From assembly GCA_022823225.1 (NCBI GenBank), contig JAJDXM010000026.1:1-64000 (forward strand): a DNA stretch of 64,000 bases. The letters are read 5' to 3'. The translations under genes and the position numbers were made by a program. Source of the DNA: Gemmatimonadota bacterium. GTDB lineage: Bacteria; Gemmatimonadota; Gemmatimonadetes; Longimicrobiales; Gaopeijiaceae. A model generated the notes under the pieces. It was given only the letters and a program-made list of their open reading frames with translations, did not search any database and had not been told where the DNA came from. Below, in pieces: positions 51,659 through 61,317 of the stretch (the stretch's first letter is position 1; the number at the start of each line of letters is the position of its first letter).

Positions 51659-53022
51659 TGCCGGCGCCCTTCCACTGGACCGATGCCGCGGTGCGTCGCG
51701 CCCTGGAGCTTCCCGGCGGAGACCCCGAAGCGGGCTATGAAGGGGTCTCGACCGACACGCGCACGCTGAGGCCCGGCGAACTGTTCGTCGCGCTGCGGGG
51801 CGACCGCTTCGACGGCCACGACTTCATCGGGGAGGCGGTCGCGGCCGGTTGCGGAGGGGTCGTCGCCGACCGGAGTCCCGACGACTGCGAGGTTCCCCTC
51901 TACCGCGTCCCCGATACTCTGAAGGCACTCGGAAATCTCGCGCTTCACAGGCGGCTTCAGACCTCCGTCCCGGTCGTGGGCGTCACCGGCTCCTCGGGGA
52001 AGACCACGGTGAAGGACCTGATCCTCGGCGCGCTTGAGGGCTCGCACCGCGCCCACGGGACCCGCGCCAACCAGAACAACCGGGTCGGCACCCCGCTGAC
52101 CATCCTGTCGATGCCCCGGACCGCCACCGCCCTGATACTGGAGATGGGGACCAGCGAGCCCGGCGAGATCGCCGAACTGGCCCGCATGGCGCGCCCGACG
52201 GTCGGGGTCGTCACGACCGTCTCCGAGACCCATGTCGAGCGGCTGGGCGACCTGGACGGCGTGCTGGCGGAAAAACTCGATCTGCTGCGGTCGCTCGGCG
52301 GCGCGGGGACGGCGGTTGTGGGCGACGAGCCGGATGTGCTGGCGAGCGAGGCCCGTCACGTCCACCCGCGGCTCCAGGTGGCCGGCTGGTCGCCGCGGGC
52401 GGACCGCGACCTCCGTCCAGGTGGCGCGCGCCGCCACTCCGATGGAAGCTGGAGCTTCACCTGGATGGGCCACCCGGTCGGGCTTGGGATCCTCGGCGCG
52501 CACAGCGTTTACAACGCGCTCATGGCGCTCGCGGTGGCTCGCCTGCTGAACGTGCCGTCCGCCCGCGCGGCAGCCGGTGTCTCGCGGGTCGGCCCCGGCC
52601 CCCTGCGCGGCGAGGTGCGCAGGGCCGGTGGACTTACGCTGCTGGTCGACTGCTACAACGCCAACGCGGCCGGCGTGGCCGCCGCCGTCACCACCCTCGA
52701 GGGCATGACCGCCCGAGGACGCCGCGTCGCCGTGCTCGGAACGATGCTGGAACTCGGCGCCCGTTCCGAGATGATCCACGCCGAGGCGCTCGCCCGGGCG
52801 CTGCGCGCGGGAATCGACCGGTATGTGCTGACCGGCGCCTTCGCGAACGCCGCCCGCCAGGTCTCCGACGTTCGCATCCACCTCGTGGACGATGTGGCCT
52901 CGCTGGCCGACCGGCTGCCGGAGCTCGTCGGCCCCACCGACACGGTTCTGCTGAAGGCGTCGCGAGGCGTGCGGCTGGAGCGCGCCATCCCGGTGCTGGA
53001 GTCGCTTGGGGGAGAGGGGTAG
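51655..53022 (+). CDS. murF: UDP-MurNAc-tripeptide:D-Ala-D-Ala ligase
   Basis: A 455-residue Mur ligase that adds D-Ala-D-Ala to the muramyl tripeptide. Motifs: STDTRTLRPGELFVALRG, ATP site VGVTGSSGKTTVKDL, RANQNNRVGTPLT, EMGTSEPGEI and DCYNANAAGV. It starts with ATGATG overlapping the murE stop. The D-Ala-D-Ala ligase gene (ddl) that makes its substrate is not in this window. Confidence 0.96.
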   Translation: MMPAPFHWTDAAVRRALELPGGDPEAGYEGVSTDTRTLRPGELFVALRGDRFDGHDFIGEAVAAGCGGVVADRSPDDCEVPLYRVPDTLKALGNLALHRRLQTSVPVVGVTGSSGKTTVKDLILGALEGSHRAHGTRANQNNRVGTPLTILSMPRTATALILEMGTSEPGEIAELARMARPTVGVVTTVSETHVERLGDLDGVLAEKLDLLRSLGGAGTAVVGDEPDVLASEARHVHPRLQVAGWSPRADRDLRPGGARRHSDGSWSFTWMGHPVGLGILGAHSVYNALMALAVARLLNVPSARAAAGVSRVGPGPLRGEVRRAGGLTLLVDCYNANAAGVAAAVTTLEGMTARGRRVAVLGTMLELGARSEMIHAEALARALRAGIDRYVLTGAFANAARQVSDVRIHLVDDVASLADRLPELVGPTDTVLLKASRGVRLERAIPVLESLGGEG

Positions 53023-53024
53023 CC

Positions 53025-54131
53025 ATGTTCTACCATCTCCTGCCCCGGCTCGAAGACATCCATATCGTCTTCAACCTCTTCAACTACCTCACCGTGCGCA
53101 GCGCGGGCGCGATGGCCACCGGGCTGATCCTGACACTGATCCTCGGGCGCCCGGCGATCGCGTGGCTGAAGCGGCGGGGGATCGTCGACGTGCCCAGAAA
53201 CGGCCTGGCCGAGGCCGCGGCCCGCGAGCCGAAGGCGAACATGGGCGGGGTGCTGATCGTCGCGGTCGTGACGCTGACCACGCTACTCTGGGCCGAGCTG
53301 ACGAACCACTACACCCTGGCCGCGCTTGTCGTCATGCTGTGGATGGGGGGGATCGGCTTCCTTGACGACTACCTCAAGGTGGTCCGGGGGACGCCCCGGG
53401 GACTGGTCCAGGCCTACAAATGGGCCGGTTCGGTAATCCTCGGCCTGGGCCTCGCCCTCTACCTGCTGTACTGGGGGCCGTCCTCTCCGGCCGGACCGAC
53501 CACCACGAACCTCCCGATCTTCGACGAGTGGGTCCTCGTTCTCGCACCCTGGGCCTACCTGCTGTGGGTGACGGTGGTCCTGAACGGCGCCACGCACTCC
53601 GTCAACATGACCGACGGGCTGGACGGACTCGCGCCGGGGCTGGTGGCGATCGCGATGGGGACCTTCGGCGTCTTCGCGTACGTGATCGGCCGGGTGGACA
53701 CGTCCGCATACCTGGGGCTGCTCTACCTGCCCGACGCCGGCGAACTGGCGGTCTTCGCGTTCGCCATCACCGGAACCGTGCTGGGGTTCCTTTGGTTCAA
53801 CGCCCAGCCCGCGCGCGTGATCATGGGCGACACGGGATCGCTCGCGCTGGGCGGCGCGATGGGCGGGACGGCGGTCCTCCTCAAGGCCGAGCTGCTTCTG
53901 TTGGCGGTGGGCGGCGTCTTCGTGGCGGAGGCGGCGTCCGTGATCATCCAGACGCGCTACTTCAAGTATACGAAACGACGCTTCGGCGAAGGCCGGCGCG
54001 TCTTCAGGTGTGCTCCGATCCATCATCACTTCCAGATGCTGGGTTGGAGAAACGAACAGATCGTGGTCCGGTTCTGGATCCTGGGAATCCTCTGCGCGAT
54101 GGTCGGCTTCGCCACGCTGAAGCTGCGATGA
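53025..54131 (+). CDS. mraY: Phospho-MurNAc-pentapeptide translocase
   Basis: A 368-residue inner-membrane enzyme with ten predicted helices that makes lipid I from UDP-MurNAc-pentapeptide and undecaprenyl phosphate. Signatures are the paired aspartates in FLDDYLKVVRG, HSVNMTDGLDGLAPG, IMGDTGSLALGG and the histidine motif APIHHHFQM. An insertion near residues 145-175 lengthens one periplasmic loop. It starts two bases after the murF stop. Confidence 0.97.
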   Translation: MFYHLLPRLEDIHIVFNLFNYLTVRSAGAMATGLILTLILGRPAIAWLKRRGIVDVPRNGLAEAAAREPKANMGGVLIVAVVTLTTLLWAELTNHYTLAALVVMLWMGGIGFLDDYLKVVRGTPRGLVQAYKWAGSVILGLGLALYLLYWGPSSPAGPTTTNLPIFDEWVLVLAPWAYLLWVTVVLNGATHSVNMTDGLDGLAPGLVAIAMGTFGVFAYVIGRVDTSAYLGLLYLPDAGELAVFAFAITGTVLGFLWFNAQPARVIMGDTGSLALGGAMGGTAVLLKAELLLLAVGGVFVAEAASVIIQTRYFKYTKRRFGEGRRVFRCAPIHHHFQMLGWRNEQIVVRFWILGILCAMVGFATLKLR

Positions 54132-54135
54132 AGGC

Positions 54136-55524
54136 ATGGGACCGGGAGAACAGGAACGGGTCGCGGTCATCGGCCTGGGGGCCAGCGGAGAGGCCGCTGC
54201 GCGCCTGGCCCTGGCGAAAGGAGCGAGAGTTCATGTCACGGATTCGAAGAGCGAAGACCCAGTTGCAGCTCGTGGAGCCGCTCTCCGGGCACGAGGAGCG
54301 GACGTTCGCCTCGGACGGCACGACATCGAGGGAATCGCCGCGGCCGACACCGTCGTCGTCAGCCCGGGGATCGGGCCCCGCGCGCCGGTGCTCGCCGCCC
54401 TCCGCGCTCGGGGCGTCCGTTGGATATCGGAACCTGAATACGCCAGCCGGTTCATCCAGAGTCCACTGACCGTCGTGACCGGCACCAACGGGAAGACCAC
54501 CACCGCCGCCCTGTGCGCGCACCTTCTCTGCGCGGGCGGGGTCGACGCGGTGCTGGGTGGAAACATCGGCGGTGGTCTGGGCCCGCCCGCGTCCACCCTG
54601 GCGCTGACGCATCCCGCTGCCGATCGCATCGTCCTGGAGCTGTCGTCGTTCCAGCTGGCCGACATCCGCGACCTGACCCCGGATGTGGGGGTGATGACGA
54701 ACCTCGGGGTCGACCACATGGACCGGTACGACACCGTCGAGGAGTATCACCGCGACAAGCGGCGGCTCTTCGAGGCGGGCAGCGGGAACACGGCGTGGGT
54801 GGTGAATGGCGACGACGTGGCGGTCATGGCGATGGCCGGCGGCTTCCCGGGCAGGCATCTGGGATTCTCCCTCGAGCGGCAGCCGAACCCGGGGGCCTTC
54901 GCCACCGGCGGCGGCCTCTTCCTCTCCGAAGGGACGGAAGGGCCGCGGCGGGTGGCCCGCGCGGCCGACCTGCAGCTTCTGGGGCGCCACAACGTGGCCA
55001 ATGCGCTTGCGGCGATCCTGGCCGCGTCGGCGTCCGGAGCGCCGCGGGGACGGGAGGCCGCCGGTCTCGCCGGCTTCGCCCCCCTCCCGCACCGCCTGGA
55101 GCCGGTGGGAACGGTCGACGGCGTGCGCTGGGTGAACGACTCGAAGGCGACCAACGTGGCCGCGGCGGCAAGCGCGCTCGCCAGCCTCGACGGCCCGGTG
55201 GTGCTGCTCGTGGGCGGGACCGACAAGGGCGAGGACTTTCGCGGCCTGCTCCCCGCGATGAGGGACCGGGTGCGCGCGGTGGTGACGTACGGGGCTGCCG
55301 GGCGGAGGGCGGAGGCCGAACTGCGGGGCGGCCCAACGCATCGTGCGTCCCCCGTGACCCGGATCGGGGGCTCCTTCGGGGAAGCCGTGGATGCAGCGCG
55401 TGCGCGGGCGCGCGCGGGGGACACGCTGCTGCTGGCGCCGGCCTGTTCCAGCTTCGACATGTTCGAGAACTACCAGCACCGGGGCGACGCGTTCCGCGCG
55501 CTCGCGAAGGCAGGCGCCCCATGA
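54136..55524 (+). CDS. murD: UDP-MurNAc-L-alanine:D-glutamate ligase
   Basis: A 462-residue Mur ligase that adds D-glutamate. Motifs: N-terminal Rossmann site VAVIGLGASGEAAARL, ATP site TVVTGTNGKTTTAAL, ELSSFQLADI, NLGVDHMDRYDT, and RWVNDSKATNVAA. The C-terminus ends with PACSSFDMFENYQHRGDAF, a conserved MurD block. It lies four bases after mraY and overlaps ftsW by ATGA. Confidence 0.96.
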   Translation: MGPGEQERVAVIGLGASGEAAARLALAKGARVHVTDSKSEDPVAARGAALRARGADVRLGRHDIEGIAAADTVVVSPGIGPRAPVLAALRARGVRWISEPEYASRFIQSPLTVVTGTNGKTTTAALCAHLLCAGGVDAVLGGNIGGGLGPPASTLALTHPAADRIVLELSSFQLADIRDLTPDVGVMTNLGVDHMDRYDTVEEYHRDKRRLFEAGSGNTAWVVNGDDVAVMAMAGGFPGRHLGFSLERQPNPGAFATGGGLFLSEGTEGPRRVARAADLQLLGRHNVANALAAILAASASGAPRGREAAGLAGFAPLPHRLEPVGTVDGVRWVNDSKATNVAAAASALASLDGPVVLLVGGTDKGEDFRGLLPAMRDRVRAVVTYGAAGRRAEAELRGGPTHRASPVTRIGGSFGEAVDAARARARAGDTLLLAPACSSFDMFENYQHRGDAFRALAKAGAP

Positions 55525-56765
55525 GCCGCGCCTTCGCCGGACCCTGGGGCCGGCGCGGCGGCACCGGGCGCGGCGTGTGGGCGGTCGACGTGGCCAACCA
55601 CGTCCACCGCTCGCTCCCCGAGACCGGGCTGGGGCGGGGCTGGGAAGGCGCCATGATCATGGCGCTCACCGCGACCCTCCTCCTCTTCGGACTGCTCACC
55701 CTGCACAGCGCCAGTGCGGTCATGGCCGAACGCGGGGACCTTCCGCACTACCACTACGTCCTGCGCCAGGGCGCCGGAGTGATCCTCGGCCTGGCGGTCA
55801 TGCTGGTGTGCGCCCGCATCCCCACCGAGTGGTGGAGGCGGCTGTCGCCGCACCTGATGCTCGGTTCCGTCCTCCTCCTTGTCGTCGTCATCCTGCCCTT
55901 CACGCACGCGATCGCGCCCGAGGTGAACGGTGCGCGCCGGTGGATCCGCCTTCCGGGAGTGACCGTCCAGCCCTCGGACGTGGCCAAGATCGCGGTCCTG
56001 GTGTGGACTGCGGCGCTCGCGGTGCGCAAACGTCATCTGCTGCAGAAGCTGCGCCGGGGTCTCGCTCCGTTCCTCGTGGGGTGGGCGGTGATCCTGGTGC
56101 CGATCATCTTGGAGCCCGATGTCTCGACCGCGTGTCTGATCGCGGCGCTTGGCGCAATCATCGTCTTTGCCGCGGGCGCGCGCGTCGGCCACTTCGTTCT
56201 GCTGGGCGTGCTCGCGCTTCCGGTCGCGGCGCCCGTGCTGATGGCCGGCTACCGGGGCGCCCGCTGGAAATCGCTCCTGCTCGACCCGGGCGGCCCGGTG
56301 GAAGGGACTTCCTTTCAGAGCTACCAGAGCCTGCTGGCGATCGGGTCGGGTGGCGTGACGGGCGTGGGGTTCGGGGCCGGGCGACAGAAGTTCGGCTTCC
56401 TTCCCGAGGCCCACAACGACTTCATCTTCGCGATGATCGGCGAAGAGTGGGGATTCGTCGGGGCGCTCGCGGTGATCATCTGCTACCTGGCGCTGATCGC
56501 CATCGCCTTCCGGGTCGCCCGCCGCGCGAGGGACCTGTTCGGGGAGCTGCTGGCGGTGGGGGTCGCGTCGCTGATCGGTCTGCAGGCGTTCCTGCACATC
56601 GGGGTCGGACTCGGCGTCTTCCCGGCGACGGGGCTGTCGCTCCCGTTCGTGTCCTTTGGCCGCACCAACGTGATCGCGATGCTGGCCGCGGTGGGGATCC
56701 TGCTGGCCGTCGCCCGCGAGGCACCGGAAGGACGACTCGAACGCGCCGCAGCGGAGGGAGGGTAG
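55521..56765 (+). CDS. ftsW: Division glycosyltransferase FtsW
   Basis: A 414-residue SEDS-family membrane glycosyltransferase with ten helices that polymerises lipid II at the septum with FtsI. Signatures: GARRWIRLPG, VQPSDVAKIAVLVW, EPDVSTACLI, a catalytic aspartate loop with PEAHNDFIFAMIGEEWG and FVSFGRTNVIAML. An N-terminal cytoplasmic extension of about 40 residues is rich in Gly and Arg. ATG at 55521 overlaps the murD stop. Confidence 0.95.
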   Translation: MSRAFAGPWGRRGGTGRGVWAVDVANHVHRSLPETGLGRGWEGAMIMALTATLLLFGLLTLHSASAVMAERGDLPHYHYVLRQGAGVILGLAVMLVCARIPTEWWRRLSPHLMLGSVLLLVVVILPFTHAIAPEVNGARRWIRLPGVTVQPSDVAKIAVLVWTAALAVRKRHLLQKLRRGLAPFLVGWAVILVPIILEPDVSTACLIAALGAIIVFAAGARVGHFVLLGVLALPVAAPVLMAGYRGARWKSLLLDPGGPVEGTSFQSYQSLLAIGSGGVTGVGFGAGRQKFGFLPEAHNDFIFAMIGEEWGFVGALAVIICYLALIAIAFRVARRARDLFGELLAVGVASLIGLQAFLHIGVGLGVFPATGLSLPFVSFGRTNVIAMLAAVGILLAVAREAPEGRLERAAAEGG

Positions 56766-56766
56766 C

Positions 56767-57912
56767 GTGGTGGTGGTCTTTTCGGGCGGCGGAACCGCGG
56801 GGCATTTCCACCCGGCGAGGAACATCGCCGAAGCGCTTGCCGGGTCGTCGCCGCGCGTGGAGCCCTATTTCGTGGGAACCCATGGGCGGATCGAGGCGCT
56901 GGAACTGCCGCGCCTCGGCTACAGCTACAGGCTGGTGCGGGTGGAGGGGTTGCGCGGCCTCCGAGGCGGGCGGATTGCCGGCATGGCCGCGAACGCCCGG
57001 GCCCTCTGGCTGCTTCTGCTCGCGGTCCTGCGGCTCATGCCCGACTTCCGCAGGCGCGAAGCGGCGGCCGTGGTCCTCACGGGCGGCTACGTCTGCGCGC
57101 CGGCCGGAATCGCGGCCCGGATTCTGGGAATCCCGCTGGTGCTCCAGGAACAGAACCGGCATCCCGGCAAGACCACCCGCCTGCTCTCGCGCTGGGCGCG
57201 GCAGATCCACCTCGCGTATCCCGAAGCGGGCGCCGCGCTCCCGCGCCGCGCCCGCTCCCGGATCCGCGATTCCGGCAACCCGATCCGCCCCTTGCCCCCC
57301 GCGGCCGAGCGCGGCCGCGCTGCCGCCCGGACCGCGCTCGGCCTGCCCGCCGACGCCTCCGTGGTCCTCGTTGTCGGGGGCAGCCAGGGTGCACGCAAGA
57401 TGAATTCCCGTTTGATCGAGATCTTGCAAGACGATCTGCCGAGCAAACGCGAATTCGTCTTATGGATCACCGGACGAGCCCACTACGAGGACGCCGTCCG
57501 AGCGCTGGGCCGCGCCCGTGGGGACCACTTCGCGGTAGTCCCGTACCTGGAGCCCGAGGAGATGTACCGGGCGCTGGCCGCGTCGAATCTCGCCGTCTCG
57601 CGCTCGGGCGCGATGGCCACCTCCGAGTTCCTCGCGTGGGGCCTCCCGGCGATTCTGGTGCCGCTCCCCACCGCCGCCGCCGACCACCAGAGCGCGAATG
57701 CCCGCGCCCTGGAGGCCGCCGGCGCCGCCCTCCACCTCCCCGAGGCGGCCCCGGACGGAACCGCGCTCACCGGAGCGCGGCTCTGGGAGGAGGTCGCGCG
57801 GGTGCTTGGCACCCCCGGGCTCCTAGCGGAGATGTCCCGCGCCGCGAAGGCCCGGGCCCGCCCCGACGCCGCGCGCGAGGTGGCCGCCGCGATCACGGAG
57901 GTGATCGGGTGA
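56767..57912 (+). CDS. murG: Lipid II synthase (GlcNAc transferase)
   Basis: A 381-residue glycosyltransferase (GT28) that adds GlcNAc to lipid I. Motifs: N-terminal FSGGGTAGHFHPA, LQEQNRHPGKTTR, GGSQGARKMN, SRSGAMATSEFLAWGLPA and PLPTAAADHQSANA. It starts with GTG at 56767, one base after the ftsW stop, and overlaps murC by GTGA. Confidence 0.96.
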   Translation: MVVVFSGGGTAGHFHPARNIAEALAGSSPRVEPYFVGTHGRIEALELPRLGYSYRLVRVEGLRGLRGGRIAGMAANARALWLLLLAVLRLMPDFRRREAAAVVLTGGYVCAPAGIAARILGIPLVLQEQNRHPGKTTRLLSRWARQIHLAYPEAGAALPRRARSRIRDSGNPIRPLPPAAERGRAAARTALGLPADASVVLVVGGSQGARKMNSRLIEILQDDLPSKREFVLWITGRAHYEDAVRALGRARGDHFAVVPYLEPEEMYRALAASNLAVSRSGAMATSEFLAWGLPAILVPLPTAAADHQSANARALEAAGAALHLPEAAPDGTALTGARLWEEVARVLGTPGLLAEMSRAAKARARPDAAREVAAAITEVIG

Positions 57913-59306
57913 GCGCCCCGGGTCTGCGCGAGCTGGCCGCCCGGGGCCCGGTCCACTTCATGGGCGTGGGGGGGGCCGGGATGTCGCCGCTTGCCGAGAT
58001 GGTGCTTCGCAGCGGCGGGAAGGTGACCGGGTGCGATCTGGTGGGCGGCGCCGGTCCGGAGGCGCTCACCCGGCTGGGCATGCACTTTGCCGCGGCCCAC
58101 GATCCCGCGCACGTCGCGGGCGCCGCCGCCCTCGTGGTGACTTCGGCGATCCCGTCCGGCCACCCCGAAGTCGAGGCGGCGCGGGCGGGCGGCGTACCGG
58201 TCATCCGGCGGGCCGACGCGCTCGGGCAGTGGGTGAACGAGGGGCGCGTGGTGGGGATCGCGGGCACCCACGGCAAGACCACGACGACCGCGCTGACCAC
58301 GCATGTGCTGGTCCATGCCGGAATCGATCCGACCGGGGTTGTGGGCGGCCCGGTGACCGAATGGGGCGGCAACCTTCGTGCCGGCGAGTCGGACGTCTTC
58401 GTCGTGGAGGCCGACGAGTACGACCGCTCCTTCCTGGCCCTGCGCCCCCTGGTCGGGGTCGTCACGAACCTCGAGGCGGATCACCTCGACGTGTACCGCG
58501 ACCTCGATGGGGTGCGCGGCGCCTTCGTGCGGTTCGTCGACCGGATCGTCCCCGGGGGAACCCTGTGGATCTGCGGCGACGACCCCGGGGCGGCCCGGGC
58601 CGGCGTGCGGGGCGGCACCCGCACCCGCAGCTACGGTCTCGGCGCGGGTGCGCAGCTGCGCGCCGTCCGGGTGCGCGCGAGCGCCGCGGGGAGCCGCTTC
58701 ACGGTCGTGGAGGACGGCGTGCGCGCCGGCGAATTCACCGTGTCGGCGCCCGGCGTCCACAATGTGCGCAACGCGCTCGCCGCGGCGGGGGTGGGCCGCA
58801 CCTTCGGGGCGGGGTGGGACGAGATCCGTGCCGGCCTGAAGGCCTTCGCGGGGGTGGGGCGCCGCTACGACGTGCTCGGCACCGCGGCCGGCGTCGAGGT
58901 CGTCGACGACTACGCGCACCACCCGACCGAGATCGTGGCGACGCTCGTGGCCGCGCGCCAGGCCAACCCGGGGAAGCGCATCGTCGCCGTCTTCCAGCCC
59001 CACCTCTTCACCCGCACCCGCGACTTCCATCGCGGCTTCGGCCGGGCCCTGGGCGCCGCCGACCGGGTCTGGGTCACCGACGTCTACCCCGCCCGCGAGG
59101 CCCCGATCCCGGGCGTCACCGGCGAACTGGTCGCGCGGGCCGTGACCCCGCCCGCCTCGCGCACGGCCTACCACGCGGACCTCGCCAGCCTGGCGGGCGC
59201 GGTGGCGGAGGACCTCTCGCCCGGCGACGTCTGCATCGTGATGGGCGCCGGATCGATCGAGGCGACGGGGCCCGAGATCCTCGCCCTGCTCGGAGGCGTG
59301 CGATGA
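57909..59306 (+). CDS. murC: UDP-MurNAc:L-alanine ligase
   Basis: A 465-residue Mur ligase that adds L-alanine to UDP-MurNAc. Motifs: HFMGVGGAGMSPLAEM, ATP site IAGTHGKTTTTAL, EADEYDRSFLAL, NLEADHLDVYRD, DDYAHHPTEI and FQPHLFTRTRDF. The GTG start at 57909 overlaps the murG stop. In many bacteria murB and ddl lie between murC and ftsQ; here ftsQ follows directly. Confidence 0.96.
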   Translation: MSAPGLRELAARGPVHFMGVGGAGMSPLAEMVLRSGGKVTGCDLVGGAGPEALTRLGMHFAAAHDPAHVAGAAALVVTSAIPSGHPEVEAARAGGVPVIRRADALGQWVNEGRVVGIAGTHGKTTTTALTTHVLVHAGIDPTGVVGGPVTEWGGNLRAGESDVFVVEADEYDRSFLALRPLVGVVTNLEADHLDVYRDLDGVRGAFVRFVDRIVPGGTLWICGDDPGAARAGVRGGTRTRSYGLGAGAQLRAVRVRASAAGSRFTVVEDGVRAGEFTVSAPGVHNVRNALAAAGVGRTFGAGWDEIRAGLKAFAGVGRRYDVLGTAAGVEVVDDYAHHPTEIVATLVAARQANPGKRIVAVFQPHLFTRTRDFHRGFGRALGAADRVWVTDVYPAREAPIPGVTGELVARAVTPPASRTAYHADLASLAGAVAEDLSPGDVCIVMGAGSIEATGPEILALLGGVR

Positions 59307-60058
59307 AGCGCACCGTCCACCGCGCAGCCCGGGGAATCGCCGGCTTTCTTGCCGCCGTGGCGGTCATCGCGCTGGTCGGCTGGGGCGCGGTGCTGGTTGC
59401 GGGCGCCTCTCCGTACTTCCGGGTGGACCGCGTCGAGGTGACGGGGCTCACGTACCTCACCCGGGACGAGGTGCGCGCCGCCGCCGGCGTGGACGGCGCG
59501 ACCAGCGTGTGGGCGCGCCAGGCGCGGCTGCTCGAGGGCCTGGTGGCGCACCCCATGGTGGAGTCCGCGCGGGTCACCCGCGACCTCCCCAGAACCCTGC
59601 TCTTCGAGATCGAGGAGGCGGAACCGGTCGGACTGGTCGCGCTGCCGCTGGTGCTGGCCGTGGACCGTCACGGCAACGTCCTGGACATCGATCCCGGGGA
59701 GCCGGTTCTCGACCTGCCGGTGCTCCGGGTCGCCACCGAACGGGCGGCGGGGCTGTGGGGTCCGCGCCTGCTCGCCCGGGAGGTGGCCCGCATGGCCGAG
59801 GTCGCTCCGGAGCTCTTCGCCGTGATCTCGGAGGCGCGCCTGGACGACCGCCAGGTCACCCTGCTGCTCGGCGACTCGGCGCTCAGGGTGCGCTACCACC
59901 CGCCGATCACGGAGGAGCGGCTGCGCGACGCGATCGTCGCCATGAACGACGCGGCCGAGCGCTTCCCCGGCGACCAGCTCCGCGAAGTGGACCTCCGCTA
60001 CGCCGACCAGGTGGTCGTGAGGACCGCGGGCGCATTCGCGACCGGGAGCGAATCATGA
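59303..60058 (+). CDS. ftsQ: Cell division protein FtsQ
   Basis: A 251-residue bitopic protein. A membrane helix lies at about 10-35 (GIAGFLAAVAVIALVGWGAVLVAG). The POTRA domain follows (FRVDRVEVTGLTYLTRDEVR), then the beta domain that binds FtsB. It links early and late division proteins. It overlaps murC and ftsA by four bases each. Confidence 0.92.
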   Translation: MKRTVHRAARGIAGFLAAVAVIALVGWGAVLVAGASPYFRVDRVEVTGLTYLTRDEVRAAAGVDGATSVWARQARLLEGLVAHPMVESARVTRDLPRTLLFEIEEAEPVGLVALPLVLAVDRHGNVLDIDPGEPVLDLPVLRVATERAAGLWGPRLLAREVARMAEVAPELFAVISEARLDDRQVTLLLGDSALRVRYHPPITEERLRDAIVAMNDAAERFPGDQLREVDLRYADQVVVRTAGAFATGSES

Positions 60059-61281
60059 GGTCGATCCTGGTCGCCGGTCTCGATGTGGGCTCGACCTGCA
60101 CGCGCGCCGTGGTCGGGGAGCTGCTGGGCAGGCCCCACCATCCGCAGCTCGGGGTGCTGGGGATCGGGCGCAGCCGCACGGTCGGGGTGCGCAAGGACGT
60201 GGTGACCGACCTCGAAGCGGCCACCGAGTGCATCCGCGCGACCCTGCGCGAGGCGGAGGTGATGGCGGGCGTGCGGCTGGACCGCGTATACGTCGGCGTT
60301 TCGGGCGACCACGTGGCCGTGGACCGCTCCTCCGGGGTCGTGGCGGTTGCCGCCGAGGAGATCGTGTCGCGCGACATCGACCGCGTGCACGAGGTTGCCC
60401 AGGCGGTCGCGCTCCCCCAGGACCGCGAACTGCTCCACGCCGTGCCCCGCGACTACTACGTGGACTATCACGGCGGCATCACGGACCCCGTGGGCATGAC
60501 CGGAACCCGCCTCGAAACCGAGCTCTACCTCGTGACGGGATCGTCGGCGGTGGTCGGGAACCTGACGCGCGCGGTGGAAAAGGCCGGCTACAGGGTGCAG
60601 GGGCGCGTCTTCGAGCCCCTGGCGGCGGGGCGCGCGGTGCTCGCCGAGGACGAGAAGGAGCTGGGCGTGGCGATGGTCGATCTGGGCGGCTCGTCGACCG
60701 GGATCTCCGTTCACTACGAAGGAAAGATCCGCGACCTGGCGGTGATGCCCTTCGGCGGCGCCACGATCACCGGCGACCTGATCCGCGGTCTCTCGGTCCC
60801 CTTCGCCGACGCCCGCCGGATCAAGGAGCTCCACGGGGTCGCGTGCGCACGCCTGGTCGACCCCGCCGACGTCGTTCGGCTGCCCGGAGTGAACGGGCGG
60901 GGGCGCTCCGTGCCCGGCACCTATGTCGCCGAGCTCATCGAGCAGCGCCTGGAAAACATGTTTCGGCGGATAAACAGACGATTGCACGAGACGTTTCCGC
61001 AGGGAGCGCTGGGCGCGGGAATCGTGCTTACGGGTGGCGTTGCGGCCACGCACGGCATCTGCCAGCTCGCGCGCACCTGTCTGGAAGCCCCTGTCAGATC
61101 GGGCTTTCCGGCCGAGGGACTGGCGGGCCTTTCGGACATGATCGCGCGGCCCGGCTTCGCGACGGCCGCGGGTCTCGCGCTCCACGGCGCAGACTATTTC
61201 CTGGAAACTGGTGAAGGGGCCTCCACCGTGACCTCCGGATTGGTGACACGCGTGGGCGCCTGGCTCAAGGAGTTTTTTTAA
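60055..61281 (+). CDS. ftsA: Cell division protein FtsA
   Basis: A 408-residue actin-like ATPase that tethers FtsZ filaments to the membrane. Motifs: phosphate 1 GLDVGSTCTRAVVGE, the 1C domain with GVSGDHVAVDRSSG, phosphate 2 MVDLGGSSTGISV, adenosine site IVLTGGVAATHGI and a C-terminal amphipathic helix GAWLKEFF that binds the membrane. It overlaps the ftsQ stop by ATGA; ftsZ follows 36 nt later with a strong ribosome-binding site. Confidence 0.96.
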   Translation: MRSILVAGLDVGSTCTRAVVGELLGRPHHPQLGVLGIGRSRTVGVRKDVVTDLEAATECIRATLREAEVMAGVRLDRVYVGVSGDHVAVDRSSGVVAVAAEEIVSRDIDRVHEVAQAVALPQDRELLHAVPRDYYVDYHGGITDPVGMTGTRLETELYLVTGSSAVVGNLTRAVEKAGYRVQGRVFEPLAAGRAVLAEDEKELGVAMVDLGGSSTGISVHYEGKIRDLAVMPFGGATITGDLIRGLSVPFADARRIKELHGVACARLVDPADVVRLPGVNGRGRSVPGTYVAELIEQRLENMFRRINRRLHETFPQGALGAGIVLTGGVAATHGICQLARTCLEAPVRSGFPAEGLAGLSDMIARPGFATAAGLALHGADYFLETGEGASTVTSGLVTRVGAWLKEFF

Positions 61282-61317
61282 CACACGGTGGTACATTTAA
61301 GCCAAGGAGATGAGACG